A stretch of 64,000 nucleotides of DNA from Desulfoferrobacter suflitae (GCF_022603395.1 NZ_JAIBKA010000002.1:547324-611323); one strand, 5' to 3'; counted from the stretch's first letter, positions 8,068 through 16,952 are shown. Notes: generated by a model from the letters alone, not told the origin. Made by a program: numbers and translations.

Positions 8068-8455
8068 CGCAGAATTGAGCATAACAATTGTTGACGATGC
8101 GGAGATGTTATCGTTGAATCGGCAATATCGGGGAGAGGATTCCACAACGGACGTACTGTCGTTTTCTCTCACCGAAGGGGAATTCGCCGATGTCGAACCC
8201 CACATGCTGGGCGATGTGGTCATCTCCGCCCCGACGGCTGAATGGATCAGCAGACAACACAATGTGGCGCTTGCCTCAGTGCTGGATCTCCTGCTTGTTC
8301 ACGGGATCTTGCACCTGGTCGGCTATGACCATGAACAAGGAGACGAACCAGCCCAGCGAATGGACATGAAGACCATGGAGCTCATGAAATTGCTGGGTCA
8401 CCGGGAAACCCATTTTGATTGGTTTTGGAATCATGGTGCTCAGCTGTTCAGTTAA
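7964..8455 (+). CDS. ybeY: Endoribonuclease YbeY (rRNA maturation factor)
   Basis: A single-strand-specific metallo-endoribonuclease used in 16S rRNA 3' end maturation and ribosome quality control. The zinc motif H-x3-H-x5-H is intact in 'HGILHLVGYDH' (from residue 113), and 'DVLSFSLTEGE' plus 'LGDVVIS' upstream are typical. I chose the ATG at 7964 (MPVIQVSV), which gives a normal 163 residues. The frame stays open to earlier starts at 7946 and 7919 that only lengthen the N-terminus within the overlapping HD gene. It is translated in a different frame from the preceding gene over about 100 bases. Confidence 0.95.
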   Translation: MPVIQVSVNQSRIKIDHLRLERAARATLNALGYTDAELSITIVDDAEMLSLNRQYRGEDSTTDVLSFSLTEGEFADVEPHMLGDVVISAPTAEWISRQHNVALASVLDLLLVHGILHLVGYDHEQGDEPAQRMDMKTMELMKLLGHRETHFDWFWNHGAQLFS

Positions 8456-8470
8456 CATGGAGGAGGAATT

Positions 8471-9187
8471 GTGGCCAAATTAGCAATCAACGTGGATCAC
8501 GTCGCCACCGTACGGCAGGCACGACTGGGTGCCGAACCCGATCCGGTCACCGCAGCAGCCTTGGCTGAACTGGCCGGAGCTCAGGGAATCGTGGTGCACT
8601 TGCGTGAAGATAGACGTCACATTAAGGATCGCGATGTCGAACTCCTGCGACAGACCGTCAAGACGAGACTCAATCTGGAAATGGCTGCGACCAAGGAAAT
8701 GATCGATATCGCTCTGCGCATCAAACCCGATCTGGTCACTCTGGTTCCCGAGAAAAGACAGGAACTGACCACCGAGGGCGGGCTCGACGTGGTTGCACAA
8801 GAGAGCTCTCTGAAGGAGGCTCTGCGGGTGTTGCATGACGGTGGCATTGCGGTCAGTCTTTTCATCAATCCGGATCCGCTTCACGTCGAAACAGCCCAGC
8901 GGGTCGAAGCGGATTTTGTTGAGATTCACACCGGCACCTTTGCTGATGCGAAGACCCTTTTCAGGCGACAGGAAGAATACGATCGCATTGTGGCCGCCGT
9001 CAAACTGGCGGACGAATTAAGATTGGGCGTGCATGCCGGCCACGGGATCGACTATCAGAACATCTTTTGGCTGAGAAACATTGCCGAGATAGAAGAATAC
9101 AGTATCGGCCATGCGGTGATCGCCCGGGCGGTGCTGGTCGGGATAGAACGCGCAGTGCGGGAAATGATTGCTTTGGTGAATGGATAG
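8471..9187 (+). CDS. pdxJ: Pyridoxine 5'-phosphate synthase
   Basis: Condenses 1-deoxyxylulose 5-phosphate with 3-amino-2-oxopropyl phosphate to make pyridoxine 5'-phosphate in the DXP-dependent vitamin B6 route. The TIM-barrel signatures are intact: 'NVDHVATVRQARLGAEPDP' at the N-terminus, 'HLREDRRHI' near residue 40, 'EIHTGTFAD' and 'GVHAGHGIDYQN' in the C-terminal half. The length of 238 is standard. Translation starts at GTG 8471, seven bases after a strong AGGAGG. Its stop touches the acpS ATG, the usual pdxJ-acpS arrangement. Confidence 0.97.
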   Translation: MAKLAINVDHVATVRQARLGAEPDPVTAAALAELAGAQGIVVHLREDRRHIKDRDVELLRQTVKTRLNLEMAATKEMIDIALRIKPDLVTLVPEKRQELTTEGGLDVVAQESSLKEALRVLHDGGIAVSLFINPDPLHVETAQRVEADFVEIHTGTFADAKTLFRRQEEYDRIVAAVKLADELRLGVHAGHGIDYQNIFWLRNIAEIEEYSIGHAVIARAVLVGIERAVREMIALVNG

Positions 9188-9568
9188 ATGGCGATTTATG
9201 GCATAGGCATTGATCTGGTTCAGCTCGACCGGCATCAAGCCATGTTGAGCCGATGGGGGAAGCGCTTCGAAAAACGAGTTTTTACCCCCTTTGAATGCAG
9301 GGTCTGTGCGGATAAAAAAGATCAAGCCGCCTGCCTGGCCATGCGCTTTGCGGCCAAAGAGGCTTTTGTCAAGGCCCTGGGAACCGGCATGCGAACCCCT
9401 GTACGCTGGCTTGATATCGAGGTCCGCAACGACCAATTGGGGAAGCCCGAGATTTTTCTCTCACAGCGCGCACTGCGTTTCTGTGAAGAAGTCGGTATCA
9501 CAGGCTGGCACCTGAGCCTTACGGATGATGGAAGGTACGGTGCGGCCGTTGTGGTTGTCGAAAGGTAG
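9188..9568 (+). CDS. acpS: Holo-[acyl-carrier-protein] synthase
   Basis: Transfers 4'-phosphopantetheine from CoA to the serine of acyl carrier protein. Both metal-binding motifs are present: 'GIGIDLVQLDR' with Asp9 near the N-terminus and 'RFAAKEAFVKALGTG' about residue 53-67, with the key Glu. At 126 residues it is of normal size. The ATG directly follows the pdxJ stop codon with no spacer, so it is probably translated by reinitiation. Confidence 0.97.
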   Translation: MAIYGIGIDLVQLDRHQAMLSRWGKRFEKRVFTPFECRVCADKKDQAACLAMRFAAKEAFVKALGTGMRTPVRWLDIEVRNDQLGKPEIFLSQRALRFCEEVGITGWHLSLTDDGRYGAAVVVVER

Positions 9569-9684
9569 ATGGACCGCGGACCATCACCGCCAGGGCTTTA
9601 ACCAAGCGATTCATCTTCCGCACCCGCCGATCAGCCACGGGCTGGCTATGCCCCCATGCGATAGACAGGATCAGGAGAGTAGCG

Positions 9685-11250
9685 ATGCGGCTTGTAACTG
9701 CCTCGGAAATGGCACGGCTGGACAGAATAACCATAGAGGAAGTGGGTGTTCCGGGCATCGTGCTGATGGAAAACGCCGGCCGTGGGGCGGCAGAGTTTTT
9801 TCAACAAGTGATACCGAACCTTCTCGAATGTCGTATCACAATCTTAGCCGGCAGCGGGAACAACGGCGGAGATGGATTTGTTCTGGCACGCCTCTTCCAT
9901 GATCGAGGTGCTGCAGTGAGTGTCGTGTGCCTGCGGCCTCCGGAGAAGCTCAAAGGCGACGCCCTTGTCAACTTCCAGATACTGTCCAAGTTGCAGGTGC
10001 CCGTCATGGTGTGGGATGAGGCCGCAGAATTTGAAAAACAGTTCGAGAGCATCAAAGCAACCGATGTTATCGTTGATGCTATACTGGGGACGGGTCTCAA
10101 CAGCGACGTGCGCGGCCTTTTTAGAGCAATAATCGAGGCAGTCAACGAGCTCAATTTGCCGGTTTTGGCTGTGGACGTTCCCTCTGGGCTCGATGCGAGT
10201 ACGGGTAAAGTACTAGGGGCCGCCATCCGAGCGAGGGCGACAGCCACCTTTGGTCTGGCCAAAATTGGTCAGATAGTCGATCCCGGGGAAGAGTACGTCG
10301 GGACCCTCAAAGTGATTGATATCGGGATTCCCAAGCTGGTTCTTGAAGCAAATGCTCCACAACGCTATTGGATGGATGAAGATTACCTGTCCGGCTGGCT
10401 TTCCCGCAGGAGTGCGTCAGTGCATAAAGGGCAGGCCGGCCATGTGGGGGTCCTGTCGGGGTCGAGAGGCAAGACGGGAGCGGCAACGTTGATCTGCGAA
10501 GGGGCCGCTCACGTCGGGGCCGGTTTGGTGACCCTGTTTATCCCGGCCAGCCTGAATCCCATAGTCGAAGTCAAATTGACGGAGATGATGACGCTCCCCA
10601 TCCCCGAAACGGAGGAACAATCGCCGGACCAAGCGGCGCTTCCCGAAATCCTGACATTTATGCAACAGAAGCAGGTGCTGGCAGTGGGGCCGGGGATTTC
10701 TCTCCATCCGGGCACTCGAACCCTGGTAGCGGGACTTTTGCCGCAAGCGCCGTGCCCCATGGTGCTGGATGCCGATGCCCTCACTATCTTGGCCGACCGG
10801 CTTGAGTTGCTCAGGGCAACGAGTCAACCTTTGATTCTGACTCCCCATCCGGGTGAAATGGCTCGCCTGATTCGTTGCTCCGCGTCGGAGGTGCAGCAGA
10901 ATCGTCTTGCTATTGCAGCGGAATTCAGTCGCCAATGGGGCGTGACTCTGGTACTTAAGGGTCATCGAAGCATCATCGCAGCTCCTGACGGCAGACTGGC
11001 CGTCAACGGTACCGGCAACCCCGCCATGGCCAGCGGCGGCATGGGAGACATCCTGACCGGCATGATAGCAGGTTTCCTGGCACAGGGATTGGACCCTTAC
11101 CAAGCGGCCTGCCTGGGCGTTTTCGTACACGGTGCGTCGGCGGATCGGCGCATGGCCAAAGTGGCTTCACGGGGCCTTCTGGCATCCCAAATTTTGGATG
11201 AAATTGCACATGTTATTGGCTGCCTTGAAGGCAGCTCAAAGAGCAGATGA
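9685..11250 (+). CDS. nnr: Bifunctional NAD(P)H-hydrate epimerase / ADP-dependent dehydratase
   Basis: Repairs hydrated NADH and NADPH. The N-terminal YjeF epimerase domain (about 1-215) shows 'MENAGRGAAEF', 'GSGNNGGDGFVLAR' and 'DAILGTGLNSDVRG'. The C-terminal ribokinase-like dehydratase (about 225-515) shows 'GHVGVLSGSRGKTGAATL' and the nucleotide-binding 'NGTGNPAMASGGMGDIL' near residue 442. At 521 residues it is a full-length fusion. The stop codon overlaps the tsaE start (ATGA), so the pair is coupled, a very common order in bacteria. Confidence 0.97.
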   Translation: MRLVTASEMARLDRITIEEVGVPGIVLMENAGRGAAEFFQQVIPNLLECRITILAGSGNNGGDGFVLARLFHDRGAAVSVVCLRPPEKLKGDALVNFQILSKLQVPVMVWDEAAEFEKQFESIKATDVIVDAILGTGLNSDVRGLFRAIIEAVNELNLPVLAVDVPSGLDASTGKVLGAAIRARATATFGLAKIGQIVDPGEEYVGTLKVIDIGIPKLVLEANAPQRYWMDEDYLSGWLSRRSASVHKGQAGHVGVLSGSRGKTGAATLICEGAAHVGAGLVTLFIPASLNPIVEVKLTEMMTLPIPETEEQSPDQAALPEILTFMQQKQVLAVGPGISLHPGTRTLVAGLLPQAPCPMVLDADALTILADRLELLRATSQPLILTPHPGEMARLIRCSASEVQQNRLAIAAEFSRQWGVTLVLKGHRSIIAAPDGRLAVNGTGNPAMASGGMGDILTGMIAGFLAQGLDPYQAACLGVFVHGASADRRMAKVASRGLLASQILDEIAHVIGCLEGSSKSR

Positions 11251-11723
11251 AGCACCTGACGCTCAGCTCTGCAAATGAGGATTACAGCTGTGAGCTTGGC
11301 CGGCGCATAGGAGCAATGCTGGCGACGGGGGATATTCTTGCCCTGTGGGGGGAACTGGGTGCCGGCAAGACGCTGCTTGCCCGCGGTATAGCTCGAGGAT
11401 TGGGTGTGCCGTCGTCCATTCCGGTAACCAGTCCTACCTTTACTTTCATAAACGAGTACCACGGCCGACTGCATTTGTATCATCTGGACCTATACAGGCT
11501 CGGCGACTGGGATGAGCTGGATACTCTCCCGTGGCGTGAAGCCCTCTATGGTACAGGCGTGGCCATCATCGAATGGCCGGACAGGCTGGGACCCTATCTC
11601 CCCGAGGAACGCTTTGATGTGCGCATCACCATCACCGGTGATGCAAGTCGTAGCATTGATATCATCGCGCATGGGGACCTTCTGTCAGAACGCCTGGCTG
11701 CGTGGTCCGGCAAGCTTGCTTAG
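11247..11723 (+). CDS. tsaE: tRNA threonylcarbamoyladenosine biosynthesis ATPase TsaE
   Basis: The ATPase that drives the TsaD-TsaB complex in making t6A37 of ANN-decoding tRNAs. The P-loop GELGAGKT is near residue 33, and '[12 protein letters not shown]' (about 58-70), 'HLDLYRL' and 'IIEWPDRLG' are all TsaE signatures. The 158-residue length is normal. It ends the phoH-to-tsaE gene run. The next 90 bases contain no gene before an integrase fragment. Confidence 0.97.
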   Translation: MKHLTLSSANEDYSCELGRRIGAMLATGDILALWGELGAGKTLLARGIARGLGVPSSIPVTSPTFTFINEYHGRLHLYHLDLYRLGDWDELDTLPWREALYGTGVAIIEWPDRLGPYLPEERFDVRITITGDASRSIDIIAHGDLLSERLAAWSGKLA

Positions 11724-11812
11724 GCTTCTTTCTGCGGCATTGGTGCCGGTCGTTGGAGTCGTCTGCAAAAATCTTCCGGGATGGTATGAGGAATAGAGGA
11801 GCTACGTGAGGA

Positions 11813-12043
11813 TTGGGCATTGAAGGCGTGTCCATCTATCCGGGGACTTGGCACAGTTCGGCGCAGGCATTGCGGGAGCATCTTGGCTCTGCTGACATCC
11901 AGAGACTGGTTGGAGACAAAACCACGGCTGCATTGGAAAGGTACTTTCAGGTGAGCTTTAAGGAACTGCGTGGAGAGTTTGCTTTAACTCGGACTACCGG
12001 ACCACCACTGCCCCGCAAACCAATGACCACCGACGAAAGCTAA
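11813..12043 (+). pseudogene. C-terminal fragment of a tyrosine recombinase (phage/island integrase remnant)
   Basis: The 76-codon frame aligns by eye with the end of tyrosine recombinases. 'GIEGVSIYPGTWHSSAQALREHL' matches the 'GxxDVSLYxGTRHSxAxxxL' box, and 'DIQRLVGDKTTAALERYFQVS' matches the 'IQxLxGHKxxxTxERYxxVS' box with the catalytic tyrosine. Two catalytic residues look lost. The Arg of 'TRHS' is Trp, and the His of 'GHK' is Asp. The frame is closed by a TGA at 11807, only TTG is available as a start, and the rest of the enzyme is absent. It lies 24 bases from the 3' end of tRNA-Leu, the usual site of such integrases. A scar of an old island is the best reading. A chance ORF is the alternative. 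Confidence 0.55.
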
Positions 12044-12067
12044 GTACGGGTGGTCGTTAGGCAACTC

Positions 12068-12155
12068 TGGTGCCGGAGGAGAGACTCGAACTCTCACGGG
12101 CGCAAGGCCCACTGGATTTTGAGTCCAGCGCGTCTACCAGTTTCACCACTCCGGC
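12068..12155 (-). tRNA. tRNA-Leu(CAA)
   Basis: Reads GCCGGAGTGGTGAAACTGGT at the 5' end. The anticodon stem-loop CTGGA-CTCAAAA-TCCAG gives anticodon CAA. A long variable arm (GGGCCTTGCGCCC) marks it as type II. The T-arm is GAGAGTTCGAGTCTCTC, and the acceptor GCCGGAG/CTCCGGC ends A-CCA with CCA encoded. Read from a near-consensus promoter on the same strand. Confidence 0.98.
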
Positions 12156-12167
12156 CAAGAGGATACC

Positions 12168-12196
12168 TAAATAGCCAAATGGCTTCATCGTGTCAA
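12168..12196 (-). promoter_or_regulatory. Promoter of tRNA-Leu(CAA)
   Basis: Minus strand TTGACA (12196-12191), 17-base spacer, TATTTA (12173-12168), 13 bases before the mature tRNA 5' end. Confidence 0.85.
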
Positions 12197-12391
12197 GAAA
12201 AATTCCACCCGTATTGGGCCGCTGCCGGTCCATTTTGAAGGGACACCAAAGCAAATTCTTCTTCAGACCGGAACACGCTGCTGCGTTTGGCGTGCCATCG
12301 ATGGTGACTCGGAAACACGGATACAGAACGGAGATCACCGGCCGCATCGAGCAAATAGTTGGGTGGTCAAAGGGCCGAGCCAAGAAAAAAG

Positions 12392-12420
12392 TTGACATTC
12401 CCGGTCGTTTTTTGTATTCA
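12392..12420 (+). promoter_or_regulatory. Promoter of tRNA-Ala(GGC)
   Basis: TTGACA (12392-12397), 17-base spacer, TATTCA (12415-12420), 12 bases before the mature tRNA. The 195 bases between this and the divergent tRNA-Leu promoter hold no recognisable gene. Confidence 0.85.
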
Positions 12421-12432
12421 TACGCCACCTTT

Positions 12433-12508
<76 letters not shown>

Positions 12509-12519
12509 CAACAATGAAT

Positions 12520-12548
12520 GGCCCGGAGGTAGTGCCCCGGCCTTTTTT
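12520..12548 (+). terminator. Terminator of tRNA-Ala
   Basis: GGCCCGG (12520-12526) pairs with CCCCGGCC (12535-12542), allowing one bulge, and is followed by TTTTTT (12543-12548). It lies 11 bases after the tRNA. Confidence 0.75.
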
Positions 12549-12712
12549 ATTTGTACGGATCCCCCCCCCGGCATCGAGCGTTTCCCGTTACTTTCAACAG
12601 GCTGGATGGTGGGAATCCCAATATTTCGGATAGGCACCCCGCTACCCACCGATCCAAATCGCAATGCCATCGCCGGCGTCATTAGAAAAAATATGGGAAA
12701 AGAGTTGTTGCC

Positions 12713-14284
12713 ATGCAGGAAGTTGTGCCGTTTATTTTACCTTGGCTCATTCCCGCGGTCTGCTTCTTAGTCGGCCTTTTGTTCTCCTGGTGGTTTTTCC
12801 GAATGAGAATCGAGCGGCTTGAAGAGCGCGCCCAGTCCGCTTTGGATTTGGCACAATCGTCCATGAGCGAGCGCCTGGCGGCCAAAGACCAATACATCGT
12901 AGAATTGAAAAATTCCCTCGACGATGCTTTCTCTCAATGCACCGGCTTGAGAAGTGAACTGGAGCTGCAGTCCGAACGGCGGGTGAGAGCTGAAGAGCGA
13001 AACTTGCGGATTCCGGAGCTGGAAAGATTGCATGCGGAAGCCCATGAACACATTGCGCAATTGCAGGCGGAAAAGAGTCAATTGGCTGTCAGACTATCAG
13101 AAGTTACCGCAAAATTTGAAGATGAGCGCAAAATTTCCGGGGAGAAGCTGAGTCTTCTGAACGCGGCGCAGACACAACTGGCAGATGCATTCAGGGCGCT
13201 TTCCGCGCAGGCTTTGCGCTCGAACAATCAGTCCTTCATCGATCTTGCCAAGGCTACCCTGGAGAAATTCCAAGAAAGCGCAAGAAATGATTTGGATTCG
13301 CGCCGCAAGGCCATTGGCGAATTGGTCTCGCCCTTGAAAGAGGCTTTAGACAAAGTGGATGATAAGATTCGAGCAATCGAACAGGCTCGAACGCATGCTT
13401 ATGCAAGCCTGTATGAACAGGTCAAATCGCTCTCTCAAACTCAGCTGCAGTTGCAAAAAGAGACCTCTAATCTTGTGCGGGCTTTGCGCGCGCCCAATGT
13501 GCGGGGACGCTGGGGAGAAATTCAGCTGAAGCGGGTGGTAGAGGTTGCCGGGATGCTTGAAAATTGCGACTTTGTGCAGCAGCAATCGGTGACAACCGAC
13601 GGCGGACGATTGCGACCGGACATGATCATCAGGCTGCCCAATCACAAGAACGTCGTGGTCGATGCCAAGGCCCCCTTGCAGGCATATCTGGAAGCGTTGG
13701 AAACGCAGGATGAGGCGAACCGCGTGCAGAAACTGCAAGAACATGCTCGTCAAATTCGCTCACACCTGTTGCAGCTGTCGAGTAAAGCCTATTGGGATCA
13801 ATTCAATCCGACTCCGGAATTTGCCGTTCTTTTCTTGCCCGGTGAAACTTTTTTCAGTGCGGCGCTGGAACAAGACCCCGGTCTCATCGAATTCGGGGTT
13901 GAACGCGGAGTGATTTTGGCGACGCCGACTACCCTCATCGCCCTGCTGCGGGCCATTGCTTACGGTTGGCGGCAAGAGCAAATTGCTCAAAATGCGCAGG
14001 CGATCAGCGAGTTGGGTAAAGTTCTGTACGATCGCATTCGGGCCCTCGTCGGACATTTCTCAGAAATGCGCAAGGGACTGGACAAGGCAGTGTACGCCTA
14101 TAACAGGGCGGTCGGTTCGATGGAGGGAAGAGTGATGGTCGCCGCCAGGCGGTTCAAAGATTTGGGTGCTGCGAGCGGGGAGGATATTGCACCCTTGCAG
14201 ACCGTCAGCACCAAGACCCGCAATATGCACGGCCTCGATCAGTCAGATCTCCCTGCCGGTGCTGAGACGAAAAAGGGCGATTGA
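12713..14284 (+). CDS. rmuC: DNA recombination protein RmuC
   Basis: A 523-residue member of the RmuC family, which limits inversion-type recombination at short repeats in E. coli. It has a membrane anchor at about 8-30 ('[20 protein letters not shown]'), a long coiled coil at about 32-160 and the nuclease-like core at about 190-460. Core signatures are '[20 protein letters not shown]', 'RPDMIIRLP' and '[12 protein letters not shown]', the last two resembling the D-(D/E)xK folds of restriction-type nucleases. It stands alone, about 200 bases after the tRNA-Ala terminator, with the next gene on the opposite strand. Confidence 0.96.
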   Translation: MQEVVPFILPWLIPAVCFLVGLLFSWWFFRMRIERLEERAQSALDLAQSSMSERLAAKDQYIVELKNSLDDAFSQCTGLRSELELQSERRVRAEERNLRIPELERLHAEAHEHIAQLQAEKSQLAVRLSEVTAKFEDERKISGEKLSLLNAAQTQLADAFRALSAQALRSNNQSFIDLAKATLEKFQESARNDLDSRRKAIGELVSPLKEALDKVDDKIRAIEQARTHAYASLYEQVKSLSQTQLQLQKETSNLVRALRAPNVRGRWGEIQLKRVVEVAGMLENCDFVQQQSVTTDGGRLRPDMIIRLPNHKNVVVDAKAPLQAYLEALETQDEANRVQKLQEHARQIRSHLLQLSSKAYWDQFNPTPEFAVLFLPGETFFSAALEQDPGLIEFGVERGVILATPTTLIALLRAIAYGWRQEQIAQNAQAISELGKVLYDRIRALVGHFSEMRKGLDKAVYAYNRAVGSMEGRVMVAARRFKDLGAASGEDIAPLQTVSTKTRNMHGLDQSDLPAGAETKKGD

Positions 14285-14521
14285 ATTCCGGTGAATCAAA
14301 CGGTCAGGTGTTTTGAATCGGGTGCTGAGAGATCAAGTCTCATCACACCGAGCAGGAGACCGTCGGGGGGTTGAGTGCGCGCCATTCCGCCATTCCTTGG
14401 ATCCCCGCATCGAGCCCGGCACAAACGCCGGAATGTGGCAATCATGCGGTTGTGTTGAATTGCTGCCGCCGTGGTGGTGCAACGTCGGCATGATGTAGGG
14501 CCGGCCTTCCACAACGCGCTT

Positions 14522-14872
14522 TTAGATCTCCTCTACTCCGGAGGGTATCAGGCAGACAAAAGTCAGTACTTCTGTACCGGTGTTTTTCAGCTGGTGTTCT
14601 TCATTGCCCGGAACGAATATGACGCTGCCCCGGGCGATTTCAACCCACGCGCCGTCTCTCCAGACTGCTCCCGTCCCCGCGTGCACGAATATCTCATGTT
14701 CCCAGCTGTGTGAATGTTTAGGGGTGTGCCCGTCAGGCGAGAGCTCAAAGATTCGCATGCAAAAATTGGCTGCACCGTCCGCCTGGCCGATGACGACCCG
14801 ACCGGTCACTCCCTTGGCCGGATCAGCATTGAACACTTTTGCTTCGGCTGCGGAATAATGAATCACTTTCAT
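14522..14872 (-). CDS. Small cupin-domain protein
   Basis: 116 residues forming a single cupin barrel. Motif 1 is 'HTPKHSHSWEHEIFVHAGTG', with metal ligands at His/His/Glu spacing, and motif 2 is 'PGNEEHQLKNTG' with the last His. I chose the ATG at 14872 because AAGGAAG precedes it at good spacing and the frame then starts with a typical strand. An upstream in-frame ATG at 14968 adds 32 residues of unlikely sequence. Small cupins of this kind bind Fe, Mn or Zn, but the substrate cannot be read from the sequence. No gene next to it on this strand suggests a pathway. Confidence 0.85.
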   Translation of the reverse strand: MKVIHYSAAEAKVFNADPAKGVTGRVVIGQADGAANFCMRIFELSPDGHTPKHSHSWEHEIFVHAGTGAVWRDGAWVEIARGSVIFVPGNEEHQLKNTGTEVLTFVCLIPSGVEEI

Positions 14873-14967
14873 GCCATCTTCCTTGAAAGTTGAAAAGTTG
14901 CGTGGAAACAACCAGCCTTGCCGGCAGGACATGGTACGGTGTTGGGTGGAGCACAGGCCAAACCGCA

Positions 14968-15060
14968 AAGGACCCCCTGCACCCTTTAATGCCGCCGACT
15001 CTCACGAACCGGCCGGCAACCGGGTGAAAAAGACTCACACAAGAGCCGCGAGGGGTCCTT
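14968..15060. repeat. Long-range inverted repeat upstream of the cupin gene
   Basis: AAGGACCCC (14968-14977) and GGGGTCCTT (15052-15060) are complementary arms of 9-10 bases separated by about 74 bases. Inside them CACCC and GGGTG can also pair, so a branched RNA hairpin is possible. It lies in the probable 5' leader of the cupin mRNA, without a T-tract. I do not recognise it as a known RNA family. Confidence 0.4.
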
Positions 15061-15076
15061 GAGTGACAAGAAGATG

Positions 15077-15277
15077 TCAGGATAAAAATTTTTTTCTGAG
15101 GTCATCCCATGGGGCGAAGAGGGCGAAGACTACCGCTGAAATCAGATAAATGGCCAAGATCGATGCCGGGAACGTCGCATAAAGCAGGACATAAACCGGA
15201 AATAACAGTGCCAAGGACAAGGCCAGCTTAATTCCTATCTCGATCCATTTTTTGGTTTGATCCTGTCTTTCTTCCAT
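15077..15277 (-). CDS. Small two-helix membrane protein
   Basis: 66 residues from the ATG at 15277, which follows GGAGTGGGAG. An ATG at 15307 would add ten residues. A charged N-terminus 'EERQDQTKKW' is followed by two hydrophobic stretches, 'IGIKLALSLALLFPVYVLLYA' and 'ASILAIYLISAVVFALFA', and a basic tail. I do not recognise the family. The gene is transcribed away from the qmo operon, about 410 bases from qmoA. Confidence 0.6.
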   Translation of the reverse strand: MEERQDQTKKWIEIGIKLALSLALLFPVYVLLYATFPASILAIYLISAVVFALFAPWDDLRKKFLS

Positions 15278-15437
15278 ACTCCCACTCCATTTTTGTATGG
15301 TTAGCATTGCCCGAACACGGCTTTTCTTTGACTAAAAAGATAAGGCAATTCTTTTCCTGGAAGAAGTGCTCGGCTCAAAAACATAAGCGAGATAGCGCCT
15401 TTTTGCAAGGGGAATGACCGGCTTGGTGATCTTTTTT

Positions 15438-15542
15438 TCACAATTTCTTCCCCAACGGCTGCCTCTTGCCAGTGCTCAAAGACGCCAACAATTCCCAAAT
15501 AAAGGGAAAACTTCTGAAGTTGTCCCATCTTTTTATTTGCAT
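15438..15542 (-). CDS. Possible 34-codon ORF with a strong ribosome-binding site
   Basis: On the minus strand an ATG at 15542 follows GAGGTGATTCC, one of the best Shine-Dalgarno matches in this region, and encodes MQIKRWDNFRSFPFIWELLA and 14 more residues before a TGA. No homology is recognised. It is oriented away from qmoA, and its start overlaps the -35 of the proposed qmo promoter. A second open frame (15528-15301) overlaps it. The 15278-15689 interval holds nothing else I can call. Confidence 0.3.
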   Translation of the reverse strand: MQIKRWDNFRSFPFIWELLASLSTGKRQPLGKKL

Positions 15543-15565
15543 GGAATCACCTCATTGTGTATATA
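15537..15565 (+). promoter_or_regulatory. Possible promoter of qmoABC
   Basis: TTGCAT (15537-15542), 17-base spacer, TATATA (15560-15565). This would give a leader of about 118 bases ahead of qmoA. Two complementary heptamers, AACCCAA (15581-15587) and TTGGGTT (15614-15620), sit in that leader. Confidence 0.45.
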
Positions 15566-15689
15566 TGCACATGATAATCTAACCCAAATGAATTAGCCCA
15601 CATTCTCAGCAAATTGGGTTGGCGGAGATTACGCCCAAACGCTAGCGGGGTTCTCGATATATTTTTTCAATCACCTTAGGAGGATAAGC

Positions 15690-16952
15690 ATGGCAAACGC
15701 AGTAACGCAGAGTATTCTGGTGGTCGGAGGCGGCATGAGCGGACTCAGCGCCGCAATCGAAGCAGCAGAAGCGGGCCACGAAGTCTACCTGGTAGAGAAG
15801 AATCCGTACCTCGGAGGACGAGTGGCTCAGCTTCATCAGTACTTCCCCAAGATGTGTCCCCCCTATTGTGGCCTGGAGATCAATTTCCGCCGTATCAAAA
15901 ATAATCCCAGGTTTCGATTCTACACCATGGCTGTGGTGGAATCGATATCCGGGGAAGAGGGGAACTGGGACGTTTCCATTAAGATTGATCCGCGCTATGT
16001 GAACGAGAAATGCACTGCCTGTAATAAATGTGCGGAAGCTTGCACCATGGAAATCGACAATCCGTTCAATTATGCGATGGACAAAACCAAAGCCGCCTAC
16101 TTGCCCCATGACATGGCTTTCCCCATGCGCTACGTGTTGGATCCCGCCCTGGTGAAAAGCGGTGAAGCCCAAAAGGTGAAAGAGGCATGCCCCTATGATG
16201 CCATCGATCTGGACATGCAGCCTCAGACGGTGGAGCTTAAGGTCGGCGCCATTATCTGGGCCACCGGTTGGAAGCCGTACGATGCCACCAAGCTGGATAA
16301 CCTTGGTTTCGGCAAATATCCCAACGTCGTTACCAACGTTATGATGGAACGTTTGGCCGCTTCGAACGGTCCCACTCAGGGCAAAATTTTGCGCCCATCC
16401 GATGGCAAAGCTCCGCAAAACATTGCCTTTGTTCAGTGTGCCGGGTCCCGCGATGAAAATCACCTGCCCTTTTGTTCGTCCATCTGCTGTTTGGCTTCCA
16501 TGAAGCAGTCGACCTATGTGCGGGAGCAACTTCCGGATGCCAAGGTTCACATTTTCTTTATCGACATTCGGGCAACAGATCGGCTGGAGGATCTGTACAG
16601 AAAAGCGAAAAAAGATGAGAATATCGTCTTTTTCAAAGGCAAAGTGGCCAAAATTGAAGAAGACAGCGCTACCAATAATTTAGTCCTGCGGGTCGAGGAC
16701 ACTACCAGCGGGACCCTGCACGAAATCACCATGGATATGGTAGTGCTGGCAACCGGTATGCAGCCAAACACCGCTGAAGATGCAATTCCCACCCCTGTTT
16801 CGTATGATGAATATGGGTTTGTCTCTGCATTGGGGGCCAAGCCGGGATTGTATGCCGCCGGCTGCACGAGAACTCCTGTTGGTGTCTATGAAACCGTTGC
16901 CGACGGCACGGCAGCAGCACTTAAAGCCATCCAGTCCATTGCCAGGAGGTAA
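15690..16952 (+). CDS. qmoA: Quinone-interacting oxidoreductase subunit QmoA (HdrA-like flavoprotein)
   Basis: Soluble FAD subunit of the QmoABC complex, which links the menaquinone pool to APS reductase in sulfate reducers. The Rossmann motif VVGGGMSG spans residues 11-18. A [4Fe-4S] motif CTACNKCAEAC lies at 108-118. HdrA-type elements 'MCPPYCGLEI' near 54, 'GWKPYDATKLDNLGFGKYPNV' and 'CAGSRDENHLPFCSSICC' near 252 follow. The 420 residues are the usual QmoA length and about 60% of a full HdrA. The start at 15690 is preceded by an excellent TTAGGAGGATAAGC. qmoB begins five bases after the stop. Confidence 0.97.
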   Translation: MANAVTQSILVVGGGMSGLSAAIEAAEAGHEVYLVEKNPYLGGRVAQLHQYFPKMCPPYCGLEINFRRIKNNPRFRFYTMAVVESISGEEGNWDVSIKIDPRYVNEKCTACNKCAEACTMEIDNPFNYAMDKTKAAYLPHDMAFPMRYVLDPALVKSGEAQKVKEACPYDAIDLDMQPQTVELKVGAIIWATGWKPYDATKLDNLGFGKYPNVVTNVMMERLAASNGPTQGKILRPSDGKAPQNIAFVQCAGSRDENHLPFCSSICCLASMKQSTYVREQLPDAKVHIFFIDIRATDRLEDLYRKAKKDENIVFFKGKVAKIEEDSATNNLVLRVEDTTSGTLHEITMDMVVLATGMQPNTAEDAIPTPVSYDEYGFVSALGAKPGLYAAGCTRTPVGVYETVADGTAAALKAIQSIARR

